The notes below the pieces were generated by a model. The model was not told where the DNA came from, searched no databases, and saw nothing but the letters and a program-made list of their open reading frames with translations. A stretch of 36,715 nucleotides of DNA from Candidatus Gastranaerophilales bacterium (GTDB taxonomy: Bacteria; Cyanobacteriota; Vampirovibrionia; Gastranaerophilales; Gastranaerophilaceae), in the NCBI GenBank assembly GCA_944322555.1, contig CALUPJ010000050.1, positions 1 to 36,715 on the forward strand. Reading direction: 5' to 3'. The translations under genes were made by a program, and so were the position numbers. Below are positions 15,140-22,654 of this stretch, piece by piece. Numbering within the stretch: position 1 is the first letter of the stretch; the number at the start of each line of letters is the position of its first letter.

Positions 15140-15574
15140 TAATGTAACACAATACATATTCTGTTACATTAGGGGTGTAATTTTACCCCTTAATGTCTTT
15201 TGAATACTGTATTTCGGGATTGTATTTTTCTTTCTCTTTTTTTTGCGGATTAAAAGAGAAAGAAAAATACGAAAAGAAAGAGAAAATACGCTATTGTTTT
15301 CTATGCCCTGACGGGCATTGGGGCAATATTTATAAGCTTTGTTTTACTTTAACCGGTAAACCGGTACTATCAGGCTCGCTATGGATGCTTACGCATCACG
15401 CTCGCCGGTATTGACTGTTTAGTAAAGGACGCAGCTTATAGTATAATGCCTTTCCCTTCTCTTATCATTATTTCAAGGCGGAGGTTTGTTTTTTTGCTGT
15501 ATTTTTATGTTCATGTCTCGCTCCTTATGTGGGTTTTAACCCTAATGTAACAGAATATGTATTGTGCTACATTA
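15140..15574. mobile_element. 435-bp segment bounded by 32-bp inverted repeats (MITE-like or invertible)
   Basis: The ends, 15140-15171 and 15543-15574, are inverted copies with 31 of 32 bases matching. Each end is itself roughly palindromic: TAATGTAACA, a 12-nt centre, then TGTTACATTA. The interior has no credible gene but many foldable pairs: GGGGTG/CACCCC-type hairpin at 15172, a 19-bp stem at 15222-15270, TGCCC/GGGCA near 15303, ACCGGT repeats near 15351, and GATGC/GCATC near 15384. It lies between a sigma-28-type promoter and a small gene. It could be a non-autonomous transposon with a TA target duplication, or an invertible cassette; no transposase or recombinase is present. The 73-residue ORF inside (15193) is not convincing. 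Confidence 0.55.
15222..15270. repeat. Perfect 19-bp stem hairpin
   Basis: Arms 15222-15240 and 15252-15270 are fully complementary around an 11-nt loop. One arm is pyrimidine-rich, the other purine-rich. A shortened variant of the right arm follows immediately (GAAAAGAAAGAGAAAATAC at 15271). It lies inside the inverted-repeat-bounded segment and would block or end transcripts coming from the promoter at 15098, or form a stable RNA structure. Confidence 0.75.
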
Positions 15575-15593
15575 CAACGAAAGGAGTTTCTCT

Positions 15594-15803
15594 ATGACAA
15601 TGATTGGTAAAAGTTTTAATTTGGTAAATGCTGCTTCTACAAAGAAATTAGCTGCTGCTGCAGAAAAAGGCGGAAAAAATGCTGAAAAAACAACCGCAAA
15701 AACTGCTAAAACAGAAGAAAAGGTTACAGTTAATGACTTTAGATTTGATAGTACTAAATTTCTTAAACAATTAAAAAATGCTTTTCTAAGCATCTTTAGA
15801 TAA
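15594..15803 (+). CDS. Small basic protein, unknown, downstream of sigma-28-type promoter
   Basis: A 69-residue protein. The ATG at 15594 is chosen because GAAAGGAG lies 7 bases upstream; an earlier in-frame start would lie inside the inverted repeat. Residues 17-45 are Ala/Lys-rich, and the C-terminal half (VNDFRFDSTKFLKQLKNAFL) is amphipathic. No signal peptide or membrane helix. I recognise no family. The gene follows the inverted-repeat-bounded segment by 19 bp and precedes another unknown gene by 68 bp. If the promoter at 15098 drives it, it belongs to the late flagellar regulon. Confidence 0.7.
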   Translation: MTMIGKSFNLVNAASTKKLAAAAEKGGKNAEKTTAKTAKTEEKVTVNDFRFDSTKFLKQLKNAFLSIFR

Positions 15804-15871
15804 TTACAGTTCTATAAATAGGGAAGATAAATCCCGCAAAATGTACATTAAATAAGAAAGGGTTCTGAATA

Positions 15872-16195
15872 ATGAAGCAATATCTTGATATCAATATGCT
15901 CCAATATACATCAGCTCAAAAAGAGGATGTTAAACAGGATGAGAATAAAAAACCAACTTACAATCTTTCTCAGGGAGATATTGTAAATATATTAAAAGGG
16001 TATGAAAAATACCTTAGATATAGCGAAATTAAAAAGCTTATTCCCGGTATTAGAGATAATACTGAAATGCAGCTTAGCGACGGTACAAAACTGAGATTTG
16101 TAGTACAGGATGAAGCTATTGCAATAGAAGCCAGAACACCGGTAAATGAAAGCTTCTACTGCTATTTTACAAAAGGGACACTTGAGCAGGAATAA
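15872..16195 (+). CDS. Hypothetical protein in the sigma-28-linked locus
   Basis: A 107-residue soluble protein with a good ribosome binding site (AAAGGG). The N-terminal 35 residues are polar and Lys/Asp-rich; residues 35-105 look like a compact domain (SQGDIVNILKGYEKYLRYSE, then MQLSDGTKLRFVVQDEAIAI). No membrane segment and no known motif. It follows the 69-residue gene on the same strand, and a terminator lies just after it, so the pair is probably one transcript. Function unknown; a motility role would be an inference from the promoter only. Confidence 0.75.
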   Translation: MKQYLDINMLQYTSAQKEDVKQDENKKPTYNLSQGDIVNILKGYEKYLRYSEIKKLIPGIRDNTEMQLSDGTKLRFVVQDEAIAIEARTPVNESFYCYFTKGTLEQE

Positions 16196-16213
16196 TAATT
16201 ACCTGAGCTTAAA

Positions 16214-16247
16214 GGGGGGAAGCATATTTTGTACTTCCCCTGTTTTT
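16214..16247. terminator. Convergent terminator
   Basis: GGGGAAG (16216-16222) pairs with CTTCCCC (16234-16240) around an 11-nt loop, followed by TGTTTTTATA on the plus strand. It ends the small-gene transcript. It also lies immediately after the stop of the minus-strand PBP4-type gene. Confidence 0.8.
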
Positions 16248-17574
16248 ATAATCTTATATAAGCTTCTCTTATCAAATAATCTTCCAGCGTTTTCATATCC
16301 GTTATAGTAGAAGTAGTGTCATTTATTATTATACAAAAAACGTATTTGTTGCCGTTTTTAGTTGTTAAAAAACCTGCCAGAGAACTTAAATCACCATGGC
16401 TTCCTGTTTTAGCTTTCAGATTGTTTTTAATGGGAAGCATACGGTGTGTCAAAGTTCCTTCTCCCGGTGACGGAAGCTGCTCCATAACGGGATTGTCTTT
16501 TGTTTTAAACAAAAATTCAGATATAAAATCAGCACTCAGCAGATTGTTTTTTGAAACTCCGCTGGCATCAGTTATTCTTATTTTTGAACTATCAAGCCCT
16601 ATTTTTTGGCAATAAGCATTAAAAACTTTTATCCCGTTTATATCCGTACCTTTGTCATTATAGGCTTTTCCGCCCGCAAGTTTTGATACTGTTTCGGATA
16701 CAAGGTTATTACTGTTTTTTAGCACATCATTAACTGCTAGAGATATTGGATGTGTGACACTCTCAAGCTTTTCGTCCGTATCTTTCAGGGTGTCCGTAAT
16801 AAAGTTCTGTTTCAAATAAACTTTCTTATCGGCTAAAGTATTTGTAAGCTTTATATCAAAATATCTTTTAAGATTATTTACCGGAACATAGATTGTAACG
16901 GGTGTTTTTACAGTTCCTTCCAGAGAAAGAGTATTTGCGGATATGGAATTGTCTCTCGAGACTTTGACATTGTTTGAACTTCCCGTAACGACATTATTAA
17001 GAAAGACCAGAGGATATTTGCCGGGATTAATGACAGAAGCCCTTTCTCCTTTTTCTGCCGGCATAACAGTTATCTTTAACAGGTTTTTGTCCAGATTGTA
17101 TGAATTAAATCTGGGCATCAAAATATTCATATCATCGTCCCACTGCCAGCCTTCGCCCCAGTCCTTTTTTTCCAATACGGAATCATCTATATAAATTCTT
17201 TTTGTATTTAAATCGACATTATTGACAAGTTTTTTTAAATCTTTGCCCGTCAAATAAGGATCTGCTCCCAGTTTAATCAAAAAAGAATCGTCACCTCGTT
17301 TGTAAATCTCCGTCGTAAACTCATAATCTTCGCCCAAAACATCAACAGCAGGTACAAGTGTTAATATTTTTTGTACCGAAGCCGGATGCATAAGCATCTT
17401 TTCATTAAGTTCATAAACGGGTTTTCCCGTATTATAATCTTTTATTGAAATTGCAATCGCATTCTTTTCAATTCCGGATTCATTTATAACAGAGGAAAAA
17501 TCTCTTTTTACAGTCTTTGCATTTACACTTGCGCTCATTAATAATATCAGAAATAATGTTATAAGTTTTTTCAT
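16246..17574 (-). CDS. dacB: D-alanyl-D-alanine carboxypeptidase/endopeptidase, PBP4 (S13) family
   Basis: A 442-residue exported peptidase with a signal peptide (MKKLITLFLILLMSASVNA). The three penicillin-binding motifs are SxxK at residues 66-69 (ASVQK), SNN in the mid region (KNSNNLVSE), and KTG near residue 393 (KAKTGSHGDLSSLAGFL). A large insert between SxxK and SNN matches the domains II and III of PBP4. These enzymes trim or cleave peptide cross-links of peptidoglycan. The gene starts inside the stop-codon region of the nitrilase-family gene (4-nt overlap) and ends a three-gene unit starting at 19036. Confidence 0.92.
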   Translation of the reverse strand: MKKLITLFLILLMSASVNAKTVKRDFSSVINESGIEKNAIAISIKDYNTGKPVYELNEKMLMHPASVQKILTLVPAVDVLGEDYEFTTEIYKRGDDSFLIKLGADPYLTGKDLKKLVNNVDLNTKRIYIDDSVLEKKDWGEGWQWDDDMNILMPRFNSYNLDKNLLKITVMPAEKGERASVINPGKYPLVFLNNVVTGSSNNVKVSRDNSISANTLSLEGTVKTPVTIYVPVNNLKRYFDIKLTNTLADKKVYLKQNFITDTLKDTDEKLESVTHPISLAVNDVLKNSNNLVSETVSKLAGGKAYNDKGTDINGIKVFNAYCQKIGLDSSKIRITDASGVSKNNLLSADFISEFLFKTKDNPVMEQLPSPGEGTLTHRMLPIKNNLKAKTGSHGDLSSLAGFLTTKNGNKYVFCIIINDTTSTITDMKTLEDYLIREAYIRL

Positions 17575-18389
17575 TTTTTTATTACCTCATATGAGTTTTT
17601 AACATCTTTTAATATAGTACATTTTTCTCTGAAATTATACATTTTATCTAAATCTATTTCCGCAAAAATTCCGCCTTCTTTGTCTTCAATTTCGCAAAGA
17701 ATTTTTCCGTCGTAATCTATAATCATAGAATGACCGAGGTTTTCACTTCCGTCGGCAAGCAGCCCGGTTTGTGTTAGTGCAACCACGTAGGATTGGTTTT
17801 CTATCGCTCTTGCCCTGCTTAATGTATCCCAGTGAATTTTTCTTGATTTCGGCCAGGCAGCCATATTAACAAGAATATCTGCTCCGGCTTTCCTGTATGC
17901 CCGGTATATTTCCGGAAACCTTATATCATAGCATACGGTAAGTCCTAATTTAACACCTTCCACATCGGCCATAACTGGATTTGAACCTGCCGTGATATAA
18001 CTGTTTTCAGTGTCGCCGTTGTATGAGTAAAGATGATTTTTATTATAAGTACAAACAACCTTACCGCTTCTGTTGATTACGGGGCAGGTGTTATAAAGCT
18101 TTTCTTCGGATTTATTTACAAAACTTCCGCCGATAATGTTAACTCCGTATTCTTTTGCAATACTACAAAGCATACCTACAGATTCGGCTGTCTCAAGCGT
18201 TTCCGCACAATCAGGCAGCGACGGGCAGTCCCAGCCGACAGTCCAAAGTTCGGGTAAAAAAACGAAATCAACTTTTCCATACTTTTCTAAATTTGCATGT
18301 AATAAATTTTGTACGGATTTAATGTTTAAATTCAAATCTCCGATTGCAGATTCCAACTGTATCGCAAGAAGTTTTATTTTCTTTTCCAT
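17571..18389 (-). CDS. Carbon-nitrogen hydrolase (nitrilase superfamily, omega-amidase-like)
   Basis: A 272-residue member of the nitrilase superfamily with its Glu-Lys-Cys triad: Glu47 in FLPELWTVGW, Lys117 in YNKNHLYS, and Cys153 in TVCYDIRFPE. Members hydrolyse amides such as 2-oxoglutaramate or deaminated glutathione (Nit1/Nit2/YafV group). Full domain length, cytoplasmic. It overlaps the DUF374 gene upstream by 16 nt and the dacB gene downstream by 4 nt. No clear functional link to the neighbours. Superfamily assignment is firm, substrate uncertain. Confidence 0.92.
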   Translation of the reverse strand: MEKKIKLLAIQLESAIGDLNLNIKSVQNLLHANLEKYGKVDFVFLPELWTVGWDCPSLPDCAETLETAESVGMLCSIAKEYGVNIIGGSFVNKSEEKLYNTCPVINRSGKVVCTYNKNHLYSYNGDTENSYITAGSNPVMADVEGVKLGLTVCYDIRFPEIYRAYRKAGADILVNMAAWPKSRKIHWDTLSRARAIENQSYVVALTQTGLLADGSENLGHSMIIDYDGKILCEIEDKEGGIFAEIDLDKMYNFREKCTILKDVKNSYEVIKK

Positions 18390-19036
18390 ATACCGAATTT
18401 GTATACCTCATCAAAAGCTTCCGGCGCTTTGTTTTCTAAATCTTCAAGACTTTTTTGCAATTTAACTCTGGCTTCTTCTTCATCTTCATTAACATAAACA
18501 GGCTCTCCGTATAAATTTATAAGATTTGTTGCCAGTATCGGGCACCGCATCTTGTCCCAGGAAGGAAATTGCGCAAATGTAAAGTTTTTTGAATACCAGT
18601 ATACAGGCACGATTGGTACTCCGGCCATTTTTGCAATCTTAATAATTCCATCTTTTACAATCTTTGCGGGGCCTTTGGGACCGTCTACCATCATTGCACA
18701 ATTTTCTCCTGATTTTAGAATAGAAATCATTTGCATTGTGGCTTCTACGGCACCTTTCTTTCCTTTCGAACCCCGGACGGTTTGGAACCCCCAGCGTTCA
18801 ACAACATCTGCAATAATCTCTCCGTCACGGGAACGGCTGACAAGAACATGAAGCTTCTCTCTGTGACGAATGCCGTGTATGCAAAATTGATGAGCATGCC
18901 ACATTGCATATATACAAGGCATTTTATCGGGATTATTTACCTCTGTTATCCGCGTGAAAAGCTCTTGAAATTTTAATATTCTGAAAACCAGATGTGAAGT
19001 TTTAACAATGTTACTTTTATCAGATAATCTAACCAT
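18374..19036 (-). CDS. Lysophospholipid acyltransferase-like protein (DUF374)
   Basis: A 220-residue DUF374 protein, related to lipid-A and glycerophosphate acyltransferases. Visible motifs: YAMWHAHQF near residue 44, SRSRDGEIIADVVERWGF near 67, RGSKGKKGA near 88, and MMVDGPKGPAKIVKDGII near 115, the family signature. It probably transfers an acyl chain to a membrane lipid at the inner face of the membrane. First gene of the minus-strand unit with the amidase and PBP4-type peptidase. The short divergent spacer to the plus-strand gene at 19080/19194 holds both promoters. Confidence 0.88.
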   Translation of the reverse strand: MVRLSDKSNIVKTSHLVFRILKFQELFTRITEVNNPDKMPCIYAMWHAHQFCIHGIRHREKLHVLVSRSRDGEIIADVVERWGFQTVRGSKGKKGAVEATMQMISILKSGENCAMMVDGPKGPAKIVKDGIIKIAKMAGVPIVPVYWYSKNFTFAQFPSWDKMRCPILATNLINLYGEPVYVNEDEEEARVKLQKSLEDLENKAPEAFDEVYKFGIWKRK

Positions 19037-19079
19037 AGAGCAATTATATCATAAATATGTTATACTTGTGAGGAGGGCT

Positions 19080-19139
19080 ATGGGGGAAATAAAAGAGAAA
19101 AAAAGAAAAAAAGAAAAGCAGGATAGGAATAAAAAGTAA
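19080..19139 (+). CDS. Possible 19-residue lysine-rich leader peptide
   Basis: ATG at 19080 is preceded by GAGGAGGG with a spacing of 3 bases, a very strong Shine-Dalgarno, and by TTATACT about 20 bases upstream as a possible -10. The reading frame gives MGEIKEKKRKKEKQDRNKK, then TAA. The composition may simply reflect a purine-rich stretch, so coding is uncertain. A role as leader for the exported-protein gene at 19194 is possible. Confidence 0.3.
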   Translation: MGEIKEKKRKKEKQDRNKK

Positions 19140-19193
19140 AGTTAGAGATACATAAAAGGTTGCGGGAAATATAAGAGATATAAAGGGTTTGAT

Positions 19194-19790
19194 ATGAAAA
19201 AATTTATTTTAGCGATTTTATTACTGGTACAGACGGCTGTCTTTGCAAATTACAATGATATATACATTGCTAATATCCAATATGATTGGATTAATAAGTC
19301 AGAAGTAGAAAAGGAAGCTATAATAAGTGAAGTCAGGGATATAATATTTGAAACTCCGGTAGAAAAACAAAAAGATTTTAAATCACAATTTAAAGATAAA
19401 CTAAAAGACAAAGAACATGCGGATAATTATCTTGCCGCTTCTGCCGGCTATAAAGAATTCCGCGGAAACAATATATCTGCTTTTTATTATAAAAATATGA
19501 AAAACATTTATATGTATGCCTTGCAAGATAAAAAAGATGTTTCAAAAGCTTATTATTATGATGCATTGGGTAAATTAAGATATATTGATTTTATTTACGG
19601 CGAGTATCCTGATTTTCCATACTATTCAGTTCAATACAGAATTTCAGGCAAGCCTGTGAGTGCAATATATTTTGTATCAAAAGACTGTCAGTATTTATTT
19701 AAACCGGACGGAGAATTTGAAGGAGTATGGTACAAACATAATCTTTACAACAAAGATTCGGAAATTATATTAACGAGGACAACATATTGA
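19194..19790 (+). CDS. Exported hypothetical protein
   Basis: A 198-residue protein with a signal peptide (MKKFILAILLLVQTAVFA, cleavage near residue 18). The mature part is Tyr-rich and mixed alpha/beta: FRGNNISAFYYKNMKNIYMY, then KAYYYDALGKLRYIDFIYGE. The repeated YxxxGxLxYI pattern recalls short beta-strand repeats. I do not recognise the family. Its stop overlaps the TTG start of the PncC/CinA-type gene, so the two are co-transcribed. A periplasmic or surface role is inferred from the signal only. Confidence 0.8.
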   Translation: MKKFILAILLLVQTAVFANYNDIYIANIQYDWINKSEVEKEAIISEVRDIIFETPVEKQKDFKSQFKDKLKDKEHADNYLAASAGYKEFRGNNISAFYYKNMKNIYMYALQDKKDVSKAYYYDALGKLRYIDFIYGEYPDFPYYSVQYRISGKPVSAIYFVSKDCQYLFKPDGEFEGVWYKHNLYNKDSEIILTRTTY

Positions 19791-20263
19791 TAGAAAACGA
19801 AATAGGAAAAATTTTAACCGGAAAAGGGTTACGGATTGCAACTGCCGAATCTTGTACCGGCGGGCTTTTAAGTTCTAAACTCACTGATGTAAGCGGAAGT
19901 TCTCTATATATACATTTAAATTTTGTAACATATTCAAATGAAGCAAAGCAAAAAATACTCGGAGTTAAATCCGAAACTCTCGAAAAGTACGGAGCGGTGA
20001 GTGAAGAGTGCGCTTATGAAATGGCAAGCGGACTATATAATGTAACAGAAGCTGATATTTGTGTATCTACAACCGGAATTGCAGGCCCTACCGGAGGTAC
20101 TGACAAAAAACCGATAGGACTCATGTATTCAACCGTTTATACCCCTAAAAAATATAAAACCTATAAAATCCTGCTTTCTTCGGATATAACACGCATAAAA
20201 ATGAAAGAAGCTTTTACGCAAGAAGTTCTTAAAAATATTCTTGATTTTATCAAAGAGTATTAA
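19787..20263 (+). CDS. pncC: Nicotinamide-nucleotide amidohydrolase (PncC/CinA C-terminal domain)
   Basis: A 158-residue stand-alone CinA C-terminal domain, which deamidates nicotinamide mononucleotide to nicotinate mononucleotide. Motifs: IATAESCTGGLLSSKLTDVS near residues 16-35, YSNEAKQKILGV near 48, GAVSEECAYEMASG near 68, and STTGIAGPTGGTDKKPIG near 92. There is no N-terminal MoCF domain, as in short PncC proteins. Start codon is TTG at 19787, overlapping the preceding TGA (TTGA). It converges on the HD-GYP-like gene with a 4-nt overlap of stop codons. Confidence 0.92.
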   Translation: MIENEIGKILTGKGLRIATAESCTGGLLSSKLTDVSGSSLYIHLNFVTYSNEAKQKILGVKSETLEKYGAVSEECAYEMASGLYNVTEADICVSTTGIAGPTGGTDKKPIGLMYSTVYTPKKYKTYKILLSSDITRIKMKEAFTQEVLKNILDFIKEY

Positions 20264-21018
20264 TTATCATATTTTTCGGCATATTTAACCAGCGCTTTAT
20301 AAATATCCGGTAAAATTTTACCCTCTCTGACTTCTCCGTACAGAATCAAAAGAGCTTCCGTTCTGCTTAATTTACGCCTGTATACGCGGGCCTCCCTGAG
20401 TGCACTGTATTTGTCTGATATAGATATAATCTGAACCCCTGTATCAGAAGATATTTCTTCATCCAATGCGGGGTATCCCGAATGGTTCAAATTCTGATGA
20501 TGATATTTTACAAGTTCCAGTGTTCCGGGTGATATTGACTGTGTTTTCAATAGCTCATAACCTAAAGTAGAATGTATATTCATTATTTCACGTTCTTTCA
20601 GGTTTAGTTTTGCGGGTTTATTTAAAATCTTTGACGGTATTAAGACTTTACCTAAATCATGGAGCATAGCAGCTTCTTTTATTACTGATTCATCGGTATT
20701 TTTACGTATATTTTCCGGTAAAAATGAATATATTCCGCAAGCTATATTGCAGGTCTCATTCATATGACCGCCGGTTAACTCTTTCAAAGTTCCGGTATTT
20801 ATTGACGGTTTTAATTTATATTTCTTTAAAATCCCGTAAATTGACGGATTAAGCTCTATCATATGTTTTACGAGGCATTTATGTAGTTTTTCGTCCTTGC
20901 CTGTATTTAAAAATGTTTTTCCGTCTTCTTCTGAGCAGACAAAATAGCTGTTGTTATTTATTTGAACAGCACCTTTTAAACAAACTTTCTCTTTTTTGGG
21001 GGGATTTAATGTAATCAT
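20260..21018 (-). CDS. HD-GYP-like domain protein
   Basis: A 252-residue cytoplasmic protein. Residues 1-75 form an unrecognised N-terminal region; residues 80-250 form an HD-GYP-like phosphohydrolase: HDLGKVLIPSKILNKPAKL (His120-Asp121), IHSTLGYELL (His149), and YHHQNLNHSGYP (His173, His174, GYP at 181-183). HD-GYP proteins usually degrade cyclic-di-GMP to GMP. The metal-binding residues are mostly present, so activity is plausible. Single gene, converging on pncC. A GGDEF-like protein is encoded nearby at 22655. Confidence 0.88.
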   Translation of the reverse strand: MITLNPPKKEKVCLKGAVQINNNSYFVCSEEDGKTFLNTGKDEKLHKCLVKHMIELNPSIYGILKKYKLKPSINTGTLKELTGGHMNETCNIACGIYSFLPENIRKNTDESVIKEAAMLHDLGKVLIPSKILNKPAKLNLKEREIMNIHSTLGYELLKTQSISPGTLELVKYHHQNLNHSGYPALDEEISSDTGVQIISISDKYSALREARVYRRKLSRTEALLILYGEVREGKILPDIYKALVKYAEKYDN

Positions 21019-21181
21019 AAACTTAACATAAGTTTACAATAAATTATGTTTTTTTACAAGCCGAGTTTGCGTATTTTTTTAATTTTCTGCAAACGCCGTT
21101 AATATTTTATATAAATTGGACAACAGACGGAGTGAAAAAATTTTTCACTATGTATTCTTAAAACATAAAAGGAGAATTTTT

Positions 21182-21715
21182 ATGACAGAAAAAAGATTTT
21201 TAAGTTTTGTACTCACAGAAGGCATACTTCTTGCTGTGTTGGGATTAGGAATGATTATGCTTCCCAAGGTAACAACAATTACATTCGGTCTGATGATGTG
21301 TATAGCATTTGTCGTGTACGGCGGATATAAAGCAATAAACGCTTTTTTAACGCGGAATTATTCCAGACACTTTATTCTGAATATGTTTTTGGGGGTAATA
21401 CTTATGGCTGCGGGGGTATTTATGTTTATGGCGCCGATGTTTAATTTAATGCTTATAACTTCTCTTATAGGTGTATATTTTATTCTGGAAAGCATTTCTT
21501 CTACCGGATTTGCAATACAGAACAAAAACACGCTGTATTTCTGGTGGGTCGATATTCTTGTAGCTTTGATGCAGTTCTTTATAGGATTAATAATTATAGC
21601 AGGACTTCCCGGAACTGCTCTGTGGGTTGTGGGACTGCTTGCGGGGATTAATTTTCTTATATCAGGCATGGCGATGATTAGTATGTATATATCTACAAAA
21701 TATATTTATAATTAA
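21182..21715 (+). CDS. DUF308 (HdeD-like) membrane protein
   Basis: A 177-residue integral membrane protein with about six hydrophobic helices, e.g. GILLAVLGLGMIMLPKVTTI near residue 12 and FNLMLITSLIGVYFILESI. The DUF308/HdeD family includes the E. coli acid-resistance protein HdeD; its molecular function is unclear. ATG 21182 is chosen because GGAG lies 7 bases upstream, whereas an earlier in-frame start at 21116 falls in a region without a binding site. Stand-alone gene. The Lys/Arg-rich loops fit the inside-positive rule. Confidence 0.85.
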   Translation: MTEKRFLSFVLTEGILLAVLGLGMIMLPKVTTITFGLMMCIAFVVYGGYKAINAFLTRNYSRHFILNMFLGVILMAAGVFMFMAPMFNLMLITSLIGVYFILESISSTGFAIQNKNTLYFWWVDILVALMQFFIGLIIIAGLPGTALWVVGLLAGINFLISGMAMISMYISTKYIYN

Positions 21716-21781
21716 GTCTTTTAAATAATACGCCCATTTTGTGATGTTTACTTTAATTTGAGTTTTTTGTAGAATATCACT

Positions 21782-22600
21782 ATGATTGGGAGTGTGTTCA
21801 AAAACATTGTTTTTTTGATTATAAGTACGGTTTTTATAAATCCGGCATTTTGTATTGAGCAGGATTATTCAAAATACAGCGGAAATACAATCATTCAGAA
21901 TGATTTTTCCGAATATATGAAAGGAGTGCAGAGTAAAATTCAAAAAAGCTGGAATCCTCCGGATTCCGCCGAGGACGGATGTGCCGTCGTTATGTTTAAA
22001 ATTACAAGAAGGGGTGATGTTATAAGTTCGACAATTGTACAAAGTTCAAAAAGCGAGCTTTTTGACGAATCAGCTCTGGATGCGTTAAGAAAAGCTTCTC
22101 CTTTTGATAAATTCCCAGCCAATACGGTAAAAGATTCTCTTACTATAAAATATACTTTTAACACCTCTGTTGTTCAAACAGACAGTATGAGAGAGTATGT
22201 AAAAAATGCAGACAAATTTTATAATGTAAATAATCAAACGGCATTAAACTACATAAACAGGGCAATAGAAGAAGTCGAAGGTGATATAAGTTCATATTAT
22301 TTGTATGGCAAACGAAGCAAAATAAAACGTGCATTGGGTGATATAGAAGGGGCTGAAGCAGATTTGACTGAATGTAAAAGACTGAAAGCCAAATTTGACA
22401 GAAAACGTATCATGTCCAGTAAACTTATTGCAGAAATGGAAAATTCCCCGTTTTCATATTTTAATCTGGCGCATTCCTATGAAATAGCAGGTGATTATGA
22501 ACATGCACTACAGGCAATTGATAAAGCAATTGAACTTACGGAACTCAATAACCAGTATAAAAGATACAAAACAGAGCTCAAACAAAAAAGCGGTCTTTAA
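21782..22600 (+). CDS. Exported TonB-C-like/TPR protein
   Basis: A 272-residue protein with a signal peptide (about residues 1-24, ending NPAFC). Residues 40-130 resemble the TonB C-terminal domain: IQKSWNPPDSAEDGCAVVMF, ITRRGDVISSTIVQSSKSEL, and DESALDALRKASPFDKFP. Residues 140-265 hold TPR-like units (YYLYGKRSKIKRALGDIEGA and FNLAHSYEIAGDYEHALQAI). There is no N-terminal membrane anchor beyond the signal and no proline-rich spacer, so it is not classical TonB. Probably a periplasmic envelope protein with unknown partners. The terminator overlaps its stop codon. Confidence 0.85.
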   Translation: MIGSVFKNIVFLIISTVFINPAFCIEQDYSKYSGNTIIQNDFSEYMKGVQSKIQKSWNPPDSAEDGCAVVMFKITRRGDVISSTIVQSSKSELFDESALDALRKASPFDKFPANTVKDSLTIKYTFNTSVVQTDSMREYVKNADKFYNVNNQTALNYINRAIEEVEGDISSYYLYGKRSKIKRALGDIEGAEADLTECKRLKAKFDRKRIMSSKLIAEMENSPFSYFNLAHSYEIAGDYEHALQAIDKAIELTELNNQYKRYKTELKQKSGL

Positions 22601-22606
22601 GACCGC
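22590..22606 (+). terminator. Terminator overlapping the stop codon
   Basis: GCGGTC (22590-22595) and GACCGC (22601-22606) form a GC-rich stem with a TTTAA loop that contains the TAA stop of the TonB-C/TPR gene. The downstream tract CTTGATATTTCTTT is only moderately T-rich. Confidence 0.6.
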
Positions 22607-22654
22607 CTTGATATTTCTTTAAAGGAATTAGCCCTTCCATATTCCTATTTACCC

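Noticed and set aside
15193-15414. 73-residue ORF within the inverted-repeat-bounded segment
   Set aside because: It runs through the 19-bp hairpin and several smaller stems, lacks a ribosome binding site, and its sequence follows the palindromes. Structured non-coding DNA is a better reading.
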